NCBI GenBank assembly: GCA_021324635.1
Contig: JAJPIS010000107.1
Span: 62,001-126,000, forward strand
Length of the DNA stretch: 64,000 nucleotides
Origin: Gemmatimonadota bacterium
GTDB taxonomy: Bacteria; Gemmatimonadota; Gemmatimonadetes; Gemmatimonadales; Gemmatimonadaceae
Direction of reading: 5' to 3'
Shown one piece after another: positions 10,502-19,084 of the stretch; positions within the stretch are counted from its first letter, which is position 1; the number at the start of each line of letters is the position of its first letter. The notes beneath the pieces are model-generated. The model made no database searches. It saw nothing but the letters and a program-made list of their open reading frames with translations, and was not told the origin of the DNA. The translations under genes and the position numbers were made by a program.

Positions 10502-11374
10502 TCAGGTGACGTCGAGCGTCTGTACCATTCCGTGCTGAATATGTGGCTTGCCGTCCTTCGCGTCGGGCACGAAGCACATGAGCGCGTACTTCCCGGAGGT
10601 GAGGTCCGCCGTGAAGTATACGCCGCCGCCGGCGGCCGCGGGTGCGGCTCCGCCCAACGGGTGCCCCGGTGGAGGCCCCTGAGGCTTCAGGACCCATGCG
10701 ACCACATCGGCTGGCGTCTTGCCCGGCTCGAGTCGAACGAGCTCCAGCTCGTGAGGCTGCTGCCCCCTCGCGGTCTGGACGAGGAATGTCCGCCGCCCGG
10801 CGGTGACCGGGCCGCGGACGTCGAACCGGTAGTCGGAGAGCGTGACCACGACATCGGGCGTCGGCGCAGCCGCGCTGGAGGCCGCCGCCGCGGTCACGGT
10901 AAACGGCATCGACATCCCCTTCGCGAAGTGCGGGACGCCGCCCGGGACGTCGACGAAGCACAGGAACGCGTACTGACCGGGCACGAGGTCGACCGTCGCG
11001 TTCGACTGGCTGTGCGGCTCGGGTGCATTCGGTCCGCCGACGGGCACCATCCAACGCGGCGGGGGTCCCGGGTGCTGGAGTGCCTGCCGGAGATCGGTCA
11101 CCGTCTTTCCGCTATCCAGTCGTACGATGGCCAGATGGTGCAGCATCGCCCCGTCGTTGATCAGCTGAAACGTCGTCCAGCCGGCTGGGACCTGCTGCGG
11201 CCCGGTGAACGCGTACTCTGTCGCATGGATGGTCACAACGGTCGGGGCCGCCGGGGCGGCCGCCGGCGTCGCGGCCGTCGAATCGCCGCTAGCGGGCACC
11301 TGCCCGCCACGACCGCAGCCGACCACCAGGAGCGCGCTGCCGGCGATCAGGTACGAGAGCTTTGGGACACGCAT
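10502..11374 (-). CDS. Lipoprotein with two tandem cupredoxin-like domains
   Basis: Lipobox-like ALLVVGCGRGG; two similar halves, each with a His near the middle and a C...PH...GM ligand-like C-terminus (YAFLCFVDVPGGVPHFAKGMSMPF; YALMCFVPDAKDGKPHIQHGMVQTL). Confidence 0.75.
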   Translation of the reverse strand: MRVPKLSYLIAGSALLVVGCGRGGQVPASGDSTAATPAAAPAAPTVVTIHATEYAFTGPQQVPAGWTTFQLINDGAMLHHLAIVRLDSGKTVTDLRQALQHPGPPPRWMVPVGGPNAPEPHSQSNATVDLVPGQYAFLCFVDVPGGVPHFAKGMSMPFTVTAAAASSAAAPTPDVVVTLSDYRFDVRGPVTAGRRTFLVQTARGQQPHELELVRLEPGKTPADVVAWVLKPQGPPPGHPLGGAAPAAAGGGVYFTADLTSGKYALMCFVPDAKDGKPHIQHGMVQTLDVT

Positions 11375-11442
11375 TGGCCTGCCTCCTACGAGGGTGTTGC
11401 TCGCGTGCAAGTCGCGGAGCATGGCCCGCGTGCGACCCACTG

Positions 11443-12381
11443 TCAACCGGTCCCCGGAAACCTGTCGTCGATGCGACGCTCGCTGATGCTTCCCCGCGCG
11501 GCCTCGTACACCAGACGTGCCGCCGCGAGATCCTCGACCGCGAGCCCGAGGGACTTGAAGACGATCGGGGGGGTCTGCGGGAGAGGATGCGTGCCGGCGA
11601 GGAGCTCACCCAGCTCGGCGTACACCGCCACGCCCGGAATCAGGATGTCCCCCGCCTCCTGCGCGGCGGCCGCCCGCGAGTCGACGATCACGGCCCCGCG
11701 CATCGCGTCGTCATCCAGTTCCCGCCGCGTCGGGCCAACGGCGCCGACGGCCAGCACCACCGTGCCGTCGCCGAGCCAGGCCCCGCGGAGCACCGGCTCC
11801 GGCGCGCCCGTCACGGTCACCACGACGTCGGCACCGCGTACCGCGTCCGCGGCCGAAGTGACCTGTCCGCCGATCTCTGCCGCGAGGTCGGCCGCACGGC
11901 GAGGGGTGCGACTCCAGATCCGGACCTCGTCGAAGGGGCGGACGAGCCGGAGTGCCCGGATGTGCGCCCGGGCCTGGACCCCGCTGCCGAGCACGGCGAG
12001 CACGCGAGCCGCCGGGGCGGCGAGGAGGTCTGCCGCGACGGCGGACACGGCCGCCGTCCGCAGCTCCGTGATCAGCCGGCCGTCCATCGTCGCGAGCGGC
12101 TCGCCAGTGGCCGCGCGGAAGAGCTGGATCGTGGCGAGGTGGCTCGGCAGGCCGTGCCGCGCGTTGTCCGGATAGACGGTGACCAGCTTCGCGCCGAGCA
12201 CATCCCCGTATACCGCCGGCATGACGCCGAACAGCGCGCCCGCCTCGGGGACGGGGAGGATGGAACGCACTGGCTGCCGGACCCGCCCGGCCGAGAAATC
12301 GATCAGCGCCTGCCGCATCGCCGGGATCAGGGCGTCGAGACGCAGCAGGTCCTGCACGCGGGACTCGTCGAGGGTCAGCAT
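11443..12381 (-). CDS. Ornithine cyclodeaminase / mu-crystallin family protein
   Basis: MPAVYGDVLGAKLVTVYPDNARHGLPSH, LGSGVQARAHIRALRLVRPFDEVRIWSRTP, ADVVVTVTGAPEPVL. Confidence 0.9.
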   Translation of the reverse strand: MLTLDESRVQDLLRLDALIPAMRQALIDFSAGRVRQPVRSILPVPEAGALFGVMPAVYGDVLGAKLVTVYPDNARHGLPSHLATIQLFRAATGEPLATMDGRLITELRTAAVSAVAADLLAAPAARVLAVLGSGVQARAHIRALRLVRPFDEVRIWSRTPRRAADLAAEIGGQVTSAADAVRGADVVVTVTGAPEPVLRGAWLGDGTVVLAVGAVGPTRRELDDDAMRGAVIVDSRAAAAQEAGDILIPGVAVYAELGELLAGTHPLPQTPPIVFKSLGLAVEDLAAARLVYEAARGSISERRIDDRFPGTG

Positions 12382-12386
12382 CGGTC

Positions 12387-12460
12387 GGGCAGGGGAGGGA
12401 AGGGGGAGAAGGGGGGAGGGGACGGGAAAAGGGGCAGGGAAGGGGAGACGGGGGGGAGGG
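12387..12460 (+). repeat. Extended polypurine G-run tract (putative G-quadruplex)
   Basis: About twelve runs of 3 or more G separated by 1-4 nt in roughly 75 bp. Confidence 0.8.
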
Positions 12461-12560
12461 AGAGTGAGCGCCCCGACCGGGGGCCCGCGTTCGACCCCGC
12501 TCGGCCGCGCTCGGCACAGTAGAGCCTGGCGCATCCCCGCGGGGTTTGTAAGTTGGACGC

Positions 12561-12572
12561 GGTCACGTGACC
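12561..12572. promoter_or_regulatory. 12-bp perfect palindrome GGTCACGTGACC, candidate operator
   Basis: Exact self-complementarity, 2 bp upstream of ATG at 12575. Confidence 0.4.
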
Positions 12573-12604
12573 ATATGTTTTCGCAAGCCTCCGGGGGTGG
12601 TGCC

Positions 12605-14167
12605 ATGGCGTTGGGCGGCCGGAAGTCGGATCGCTGGGCGGTGAACCTACGGGCCGGAAGCCGGCGCGCGACCCGTGCCCTGTCTGCGCCGGACCGCTGG
12701 CCACGCCGGCACGCGCGCGCCGCCGCGCGCGCCCTCGTCGTCGCACTCCTGGCATCGGGTCCGGGATCGCGGGCGGCGGCGCAGGTCGCGAGCGCCGGCG
12801 CGACCGGTAGCGGACCGTCGGGCGGCACCGTCGCCGGGGTGGTGTTCGACAGTCTCCACGCCGGGCCGCTGGTCGGGGCGCAGATCGCGGTCGACGGCAC
12901 GACGCGCCTCACCACCACCGACTCGAGCGGGCGGTTCCGGCTCGACAGCCTGGCACCCGGGGTGGTTCGGCTCGCCGTGTTTCACCCGGTCCTCGACTCG
13001 GTCGGCACCGGCCTCTCCACCCCTCCGATTCGCGTCGCGGCCGGCGACACCATCCGCGTCGCGCTGGGTGTCCCCTCGCCCGCGACCCTCCGCGCCCTCT
13101 TCTGCCGGACCCCGCCAGGCCCCGCCGACAGCGGCACCGGTCCATCGCTCCTGGTCGGCCGCGTCCTCGACGCCGAAACCGAGGAGCCGGTGGGCGGCGG
13201 CCGCGTCGCCCTGAGTTGGACCGAGATCCAGGCGGACCGCGTGCAAGGGCTGAAGCACATCGATCGCGCACGCGACACGCTGGCCGGTCCCGCCGGCGTG
13301 TTCCGCTTCTGCTGGTTACCCGGAAACGTCACCGGCACCTTGCACGTGGCGCGAACGACTCGGTCCGAGGTGCTGGATCGGCCGTTCGCCATGAACAACC
13401 GGTACGTGGCCTTCGTGGCGCTCCATCTGCCGGGCGCCGGTGCGGGCACGTCACAGGGGTCCGCAGCCGGCACGTCGACAGCCGGGACATCGCCCGCCCG
13501 AGCGACGCTCACGGGGCGGGTGGTGCGGGAGGAAGGCGGTGCACTCGTAGGCGCCGTGGTGCGCGTGCTGGGCAGCGGCGACTCGGCGGTGACGGCGGAC
13601 AGCGGACGGTTTGTCCTCCGGGGTGAGCCGACGGGAAGTCGGACGCTCTTCGTCCGCGCGGTCGGCTACCAGCCGGTGTCCGTCCCCGTCGAGCTGTCGG
13701 CGCGCGAGCCCCGCCAGGTCGCGGTCGTGATCGGTCCGAAGACGGCCGTGCTCCAGAAGGTCCTGGTGACGGCGGAGCTGAAGGCGGGGTATCAGCGGGT
13801 CGGGTTCGACCGCCGGCAGGCCGGGGGGCTTGGCCGGTATCTCACCGCGGAGGACATCGCCCGCCGGAACCCCTCCGAGATGCGAGACCTGCTCGTCGGG
13901 ATGCCGGGCCTCGTCACGCGGTCGACTCGGAACGGCCGCCTGTATACCGCCCCGAGCCTCCGGAGCACCTGCCTGGTCTACATGGTCGACGGCCACCAGT
14001 TCCGCGAGATGAGCGCGGGAGACATCGACGCGTACGTGAGGCCCAACGAGATCGCGGCCGTCGAGGTCTACCAGAGCGGCGAAGCACCCTCGGAGGTCGT
14101 GGTCGGACCAGGTTCACGCTGTGCGGCCGTCATCATCTGGACCAAGACGCACCTCGGTATCCACTGA
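12605..14167 (+). CDS. Secreted protein with carboxypeptidase-regulatory-like domains and a TonB-receptor plug-like domain, no beta-barrel
   Basis: GTVAGVVFDSLHAGPLVGAQIAVDGTTRLTTTDSSGRFRLDSLAPG; TLTGRVVREEGGALVGAVVRVLGSGDSAVTADSGRFVL; plug-like GRYLTAEDIARRNPSEMRDLLVGMPGL...VYMVDGHQF then stop. Alternative ATG at 12575. Confidence 0.8.
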   Translation: MALGGRKSDRWAVNLRAGSRRATRALSAPDRWPRRHARAAARALVVALLASGPGSRAAAQVASAGATGSGPSGGTVAGVVFDSLHAGPLVGAQIAVDGTTRLTTTDSSGRFRLDSLAPGVVRLAVFHPVLDSVGTGLSTPPIRVAAGDTIRVALGVPSPATLRALFCRTPPGPADSGTGPSLLVGRVLDAETEEPVGGGRVALSWTEIQADRVQGLKHIDRARDTLAGPAGVFRFCWLPGNVTGTLHVARTTRSEVLDRPFAMNNRYVAFVALHLPGAGAGTSQGSAAGTSTAGTSPARATLTGRVVREEGGALVGAVVRVLGSGDSAVTADSGRFVLRGEPTGSRTLFVRAVGYQPVSVPVELSAREPRQVAVVIGPKTAVLQKVLVTAELKAGYQRVGFDRRQAGGLGRYLTAEDIARRNPSEMRDLLVGMPGLVTRSTRNGRLYTAPSLRSTCLVYMVDGHQFREMSAGDIDAYVRPNEIAAVEVYQSGEAPSEVVVGPGSRCAAVIIWTKTHLGIH

Positions 14168-14254
14168 GAGTCCCCCTCGGCAGCCGTCCGCCGGTGGTAG
14201 CGAGAGCGCGCAGAGGCGCCGAGTGTCGAGCGGTCGATCGGCGACTCGGCGCCC

Positions 14255-15154
14255 TCAGTCCAGGTCGCGGAACGCCACGCGGCGGGCGCCCGAGGATTCG
14301 AGTGCGCCGCGCACGCGCGCGCTGACGAGGGCGTCAAGCTCGGCGACATGGTTCGCGATCGGCTGTGGGAGCGTACCCGCGAACGGCGTTGCGGTCGCCG
14401 GATGGAAGAAGAACTCGGTCGTCCCCCTGCCGAGCGTCGCCACCAGCCGGAGCACCGTCTGCTCGGTCATCCTGCCGGTCGCCGCCAATCCCCGCACATC
14501 GGTATTGTACCGGATGCCCGCCCGATGCAGCCGCCATCGGACGAGCGCGAGCCAGGGCACCAGGCCCGCGGCGCGGGATGCGGCTGCGAGGCGCGCCCAC
14601 AGTCGCGTCAGCGGCCCACCGCTCGCCACGCCGGCCGCCCGCAGCGGCTCGTAGGGCACTCGCACCGCCCGCACGTTGAACTCGCGCGCGACCGCGAGGA
14701 TCGCGCCGAGGACCGTCGGATGCAGGTGCATGTGCCGGTGCGCGTCGACATGGTCGAGCGGCAACCCGGTCGCCCGGAAGGCCTCGAACTGCGCCCGCAC
14801 CTCGGCGCGAAGCTGACGCCGCGCCATCGGTGAGAAGAAGTACCGGACACCCGCGAGGACCAGACGGTCCGATAGTCGCCCCGACCGATCGACCAACCTG
14901 GAGAGCTGCGCGCGCGGCAGGATGGTTCGCCCGTCCACGACCGTCACGTGCAGCCCGACCGCGAGTCCCGGCAGCCGGCGGGCACGGTCGACGGCGTCCC
15001 CGGCGGCCCCCTCTGCCACCATGAGACTGGCACTCGTGAGCACGCCATCGCGGTACGCGATCTCGATGGCCTCGTTGACCGGCAGCGCCAGTCCGAAATC
15101 GTCGGCCGTGACGATCACACGCAGGCCGACCTCCCTCCGCCCCGTCGCGCTCAC
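14255..15154 (-). CDS. YdjC/ChbG-family deacetylase, HpnK-like
   Basis: VIVTADDFGLALPVNEAIEIAYRDGVLTSASLMV, GLHVTVVDG, DHVDAHRHMHLHPTV. Confidence 0.85.
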   Translation of the reverse strand: MSATGRREVGLRVIVTADDFGLALPVNEAIEIAYRDGVLTSASLMVAEGAAGDAVDRARRLPGLAVGLHVTVVDGRTILPRAQLSRLVDRSGRLSDRLVLAGVRYFFSPMARRQLRAEVRAQFEAFRATGLPLDHVDAHRHMHLHPTVLGAILAVAREFNVRAVRVPYEPLRAAGVASGGPLTRLWARLAAASRAAGLVPWLALVRWRLHRAGIRYNTDVRGLAATGRMTEQTVLRLVATLGRGTTEFFFHPATATPFAGTLPQPIANHVAELDALVSARVRGALESSGARRVAFRDLD

Positions 15155-15377
15155 GGGCGAGTAATGTAGCCCGGCCCATGGCCGTCGGCGTGCGGTCGGT
15201 ACGTCGTCGGTATGCCGCCCGGATCGTGCGCGCTACCCCGAAATGCGCCGTGGTGTGCCGCCTACGTGGCGACTAGCTTCGCTCGATGCCGCAGCCCGCA
15301 GCCCGAAGCACACGCCCCGTCGCGCGCGATTGGCGAGCCGGCGTGTGCCAGTGCACGGGGAGAGTGGGGGGCCACGC

Positions 15378-16442
15378 GTGACGGGCGATCCCGAGGGCAC
15401 GTCCGGGTGGCCCGACGCCGGACACCGCGTGCCGGACCTGACGGCCGTCGCCCCGCACGCTGGCGCCGCGCAGACTCACCGGTATCGGCTTGCCCTTTGG
15501 GCGTTCGCCGGGTGCGGGCTGGCCGTGGCGATCGTCCTGCTCGTCCGGGCGGGGCTTCCACAGATCCTCGAGCTCCTCCGCACGGCCGGGTACGCGCTGA
15601 TCGTGCTCGTTCCACTGCACCTGGTGCCACTCGCGTTGGACGCGAGCGGCTGGCGGGCCCTGCTTCCGCCCGGGGGCCCTGGCCGCAGCTATCTCACGGG
15701 GGCGGCGGTCATCCGCGAATCCGTCGGAGGGTTGCTCCCCGTCCGGGTCGGGGGCGAGATCGCTGGGATCCGGCTCCTCCTCCGGCGCGGCGTGCCCGGC
15801 GTGGCCGCGACCGCCAGTGTCGTCGTGGAAGTCACGCTCTGGCTGGTCGCGCAACTCATCTTCGCCGTCGCCGGCCTCGTGCTGCTCGTGCTGCTCGCAC
15901 ACGGCGATCGAAACCCGGCGCCCCGCTGGGCCGCTGGTGGCCTCCTGCTCACGGCCGTCGGCCTCGCGGCGTTCGTGGTTCTGCAACGGCGTGTCGGCCT
16001 CTTCACGATCGTCGAGCACATATTGGCGGGCCTCGCCGGTCGCGACGTCGTGCGCCGTGTCGCCGATCCGGCTCGGCTCGATGCGGCGATCAGGCGGCTG
16101 TACCGCGACCGGGGCGCGCTGTCGCGATGCGTGGCGTGGCAGTTGACGGGGTTCGTGGCCGGAGCGGCGGAGACGTGGGTCGCCTTTCAGCTGATCCGCC
16201 AGCCGGTCAGCGTCCCCGCAGCGGTCGTGATGGAGAGTCTGACAGTCGCGTTGCAGAGCGCGACGTTCTTCGTGCCGGCCGGGCTCGGCACACAGGAGGC
16301 CGGCTTCGTGCTCCTGGGGGCGGCTGTCGGTGTGTCCACCCCCGCGGCGCTGGCCGGAGCGCTCGCGCGCCGGGGACGGCAGTTGGCGCTGGGCGTCCCG
16401 GCCCTCCTCGCCTGGTTCTGGCTCGAGCGGCGCCCCGGCTAG
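15378..16442 (+). CDS. Lysylphosphatidylglycerol synthase-TM-region family integral membrane protein, HpnL-like
   Basis: Multi-TM; SVGGLLPVRVGGEIAGIRLLLRRGVPGVAATASVVVE, MESLTVALQSATFFVPAGLGTQEAGFVLL typical of the UPF0104/HpnL family. Confidence 0.8.
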   Translation: MTGDPEGTSGWPDAGHRVPDLTAVAPHAGAAQTHRYRLALWAFAGCGLAVAIVLLVRAGLPQILELLRTAGYALIVLVPLHLVPLALDASGWRALLPPGGPGRSYLTGAAVIRESVGGLLPVRVGGEIAGIRLLLRRGVPGVAATASVVVEVTLWLVAQLIFAVAGLVLLVLLAHGDRNPAPRWAAGGLLLTAVGLAAFVVLQRRVGLFTIVEHILAGLAGRDVVRRVADPARLDAAIRRLYRDRGALSRCVAWQLTGFVAGAAETWVAFQLIRQPVSVPAAVVMESLTVALQSATFFVPAGLGTQEAGFVLLGAAVGVSTPAALAGALARRGRQLALGVPALLAWFWLERRPG

Positions 16443-17263
16443 CCCCGCGCCGGTCCGGTCGCCGGACCGTTTCCCGTGGAGGGATGGTTGGCCGCATCGA
16501 GCTCGCCCAGACCGTGCTCGCGTCGGGCGAGCTGGCGGTCGATGGCGGCCAATGCGCCCAGGAACGCCGCCCGAACGTCGGCGACCATCGGGTTGAAAGC
16601 CGCCATATCCTCGAACAGTTCTGTCGAGTCGTGGCAGACGACGTCGATGATGTCCATCAGGTCATCGTGTGTCTTGGTCGACAGCGCCAGCCGGCCGATG
16701 CCCGCCCGGCTCGCGCCGCGCCCAATGAAGTGCGTCAGAAACTGACTGCGCGCGACCTGCGTGTCATGCTCGCGCGGAGTGCACTGGATGGCCACCAGGC
16801 CGAGCGCGGCGGACAGCTCCTCCGCACGGACCATGGCTGTCGCCCCGGCATCGGACCCCACCATCGCCGGCGGGCTACAGAGCGCGATGCGCTGGCCGGC
16901 ACAGCTGACCGGCGCCGACTGCGCGCCGAAGAGGGGATGCGTCCCGACCGTCGCGCGGCCCGGTAGGAGTCGCTCGAGGGTCGCGCAGGGGATCATCTTC
17001 ACCGAGCAGACGTCCATGACGACAGCCGCCGGGTCCAGCAGGTGACGTGTCTCGAGGATCACATCCTGCAAGCTCCGGATCGGCACCGCGTAGATGACCG
17101 TGCTCGACGCGCACGCACGTGCCAGGGCATCGCGGTATTCGGTGGGCGGGCTCTTCACGTCGGCGAGCTGTACGTGCCAGCCCACCCGCTCCAGCTGGCG
17201 GCCGTAGTAGGTGCCGAAGCGGCCGGCGCCGATGATGCCGATCGAGGTGGAGGAGGACGGCAT
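16439..17263 (-). CDS. Prephenate/arogenate dehydrogenase family protein
   Basis: IGIIGAGRFGTYYGRQLERVG, VMDVCSVKMIPCATLERLLP, GTHPLFGAQSAP. Confidence 0.85.
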   Translation of the reverse strand: MPSSSTSIGIIGAGRFGTYYGRQLERVGWHVQLADVKSPPTEYRDALARACASSTVIYAVPIRSLQDVILETRHLLDPAAVVMDVCSVKMIPCATLERLLPGRATVGTHPLFGAQSAPVSCAGQRIALCSPPAMVGSDAGATAMVRAEELSAALGLVAIQCTPREHDTQVARSQFLTHFIGRGASRAGIGRLALSTKTHDDLMDIIDVVCHDSTELFEDMAAFNPMVADVRAAFLGALAAIDRQLARREHGLGELDAANHPSTGNGPATGPARG

Positions 17264-17336
17264 CCGGATAATGTAGGCACGCGCCTCGGTTCATGTCGCG
17301 TGGCCATGTCGGAGCCGGGATGTGGCGTCCAAGGCG

Positions 17337-17366
17337 TTGACAATGGCTCGTCGTCAATGCGATACT
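17337..17366 (+). promoter_or_regulatory. Putative sigma70-type promoter of the serA operon
   Basis: TTGACA (17337-17342), 18 bp, GATACT (17361-17366). Confidence 0.45.
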
Positions 17367-17370
17367 CGCC

Positions 17371-19059
17371 GTGAGGCCTGCTGCCGCCACGTCCGAGGAG
17401 CTGACCGAGCTGCCGTATCGCATTCTGATCACCGACGACATCGATGCCGACGGGGTCGCCCTCCTCGCTGCCGAGCCGGAGCTGGCGGTCGACGAGGTGC
17501 CGACACTTCCGCGCGACGAGCTGCTGGCGCGCATCGGGACGTACGACGCCCTCGTCGGGAGAAGCGCGACCCGGATCTCCCCCGAGTTGCTGCGCGCCGC
17601 CCCGCGGCTGGCGGTCGTGGGTCGGGCCGGCGTCGGTGTCGACAACATCGATGTCGAGCTCGCGACCGAGCTCGGGATCGCGATCATCAACGCGCCGGCC
17701 GGTAACACCGTCGCCGTGGCGGAGCTGTTCTTCGGGACCCTCATCGGCCTGCTCCGCAACATACCGCGGGCCGATCAGTCGATGCGTGAGGGCCGATGGG
17801 ACCGCGCGGCCCTGCTGGGGCGCGAGCTGAAGGGTCAGACGCTCGGCATCGTCGGGCTCGGCCGCATCGGTGGCGAGGTGGCCGGACGAGCGCAGGCCTT
17901 CGGCATGGACGTCGTCGCATTCGACCCATACATCGCCGACGCGCGCTGTCAGGCGCTCCGCGTGCGCCGGGCGGCGACGCTCGACGAGTTGCTCGAGGTG
18001 GCGAGCGTGCTCACCGTCCACACACCACTCACCACGGAGACGCGCGCCATGATCGGGTCGTCGGCGCTGAGCCGCCTCCCCGAGGGGGCCGTGGTCGTGA
18101 ACCTGGCGCGCGGCGGCATCGTCGACGAGTCGGCGCTCGCCGCGGCGCTCGAGTCGGGACACCTGGCCGGCGCAGTGCTCGACGTGTACACGACCGAGCC
18201 GCTGCCGTCGACCCACCCGCTACGCACCCTCCCCAACGTGCTCCTGACGCCGCACATCGGCGCGTCGACCGTCGAGGCTCAGCGGAGTGTCGCCGTGGAC
18301 GTGTGTCGCGCCGTACGGGACGCACTCCTGCGCGGCGAGATGTCGCGGTCCATCAATGCCGCCGGAGTGAGTGGCGGGGGCAATGCCTGGTATGACGCGC
18401 GGCCGGCCGTGACGCTGGCGGTGCGGCTCGCCGCGATTGGCCGCGCTCTCCTGGCGTCGGACGGCGCGCGGGCGCTCGACCGCATCGACGTGAGCGCCGG
18501 GGCGGCGTTCGCCGGCGCCCGGGATGCCTTGTTGGCGGCGAGTGCTCAGGGGGCCCTGAGCGCCGTCGTCGCCGGCGAGCGGCTCAATCTCATCAACGCG
18601 CGCGCGCTCGCCGCGGCCCGCGGCATTGCCCTCGCCTTCACCGATGCCGCCGCCGAGCAGTTGGATGAGGGTGTCAACGGCCTGTCGCACCGGATCGCGA
18701 TCCGGCTCAGCGCCGGCCAGCGCGCGATCACCATCACCGGGTCCGCGCACCCGGCGGGAGTCCCGCGGCTCACGCGCATCGGGGCGTTCCACGTGGACGT
18801 GCACCCGCGCGGCACCCTGGTGATCCTCGCCAACCGCGATGTTCCGGGCGTCATCGGGCACGTCGGCACGGTACTCGGCGCCGCGGGCGTCAATATCGCC
18901 GAGTATCACCAGGCCCGACTCGCCCAGGGGGGCGAAGCGCTGGCAGCGATCACGGTGGACGGTGTCGTGGACGGTGAGGCCGCGGACACATTGCGCGGCA
19001 CGCTCGAGGCACTCCCGGACGTTCGCTCGGCGACCGTGGTCTGTCTGTCGCCCGAGTGA
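17371..19059 (+). CDS. serA: D-3-phosphoglycerate dehydrogenase (long form with ACT domain)
   Basis: VVGRAGVGVDNIDVELATELGIAIINAPAGNTVAVAE, LGIVGLGRIGGEVAGRA, NLARGGIVDESALAAAL, LLTPHIGAST; C-terminal ACT domain VILANRDVPGVIGHVGTVLGAAGVNIAEYHQAR. Confidence 0.95.
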   Translation: MRPAAATSEELTELPYRILITDDIDADGVALLAAEPELAVDEVPTLPRDELLARIGTYDALVGRSATRISPELLRAAPRLAVVGRAGVGVDNIDVELATELGIAIINAPAGNTVAVAELFFGTLIGLLRNIPRADQSMREGRWDRAALLGRELKGQTLGIVGLGRIGGEVAGRAQAFGMDVVAFDPYIADARCQALRVRRAATLDELLEVASVLTVHTPLTTETRAMIGSSALSRLPEGAVVVNLARGGIVDESALAAALESGHLAGAVLDVYTTEPLPSTHPLRTLPNVLLTPHIGASTVEAQRSVAVDVCRAVRDALLRGEMSRSINAAGVSGGGNAWYDARPAVTLAVRLAAIGRALLASDGARALDRIDVSAGAAFAGARDALLAASAQGALSAVVAGERLNLINARALAAARGIALAFTDAAAEQLDEGVNGLSHRIAIRLSAGQRAITITGSAHPAGVPRLTRIGAFHVDVHPRGTLVILANRDVPGVIGHVGTVLGAAGVNIAEYHQARLAQGGEALAAITVDGVVDGEAADTLRGTLEALPDVRSATVVCLSPE

Positions 19060-19084
19060 CACCCGCGTCATCTCGAGTGCCACA

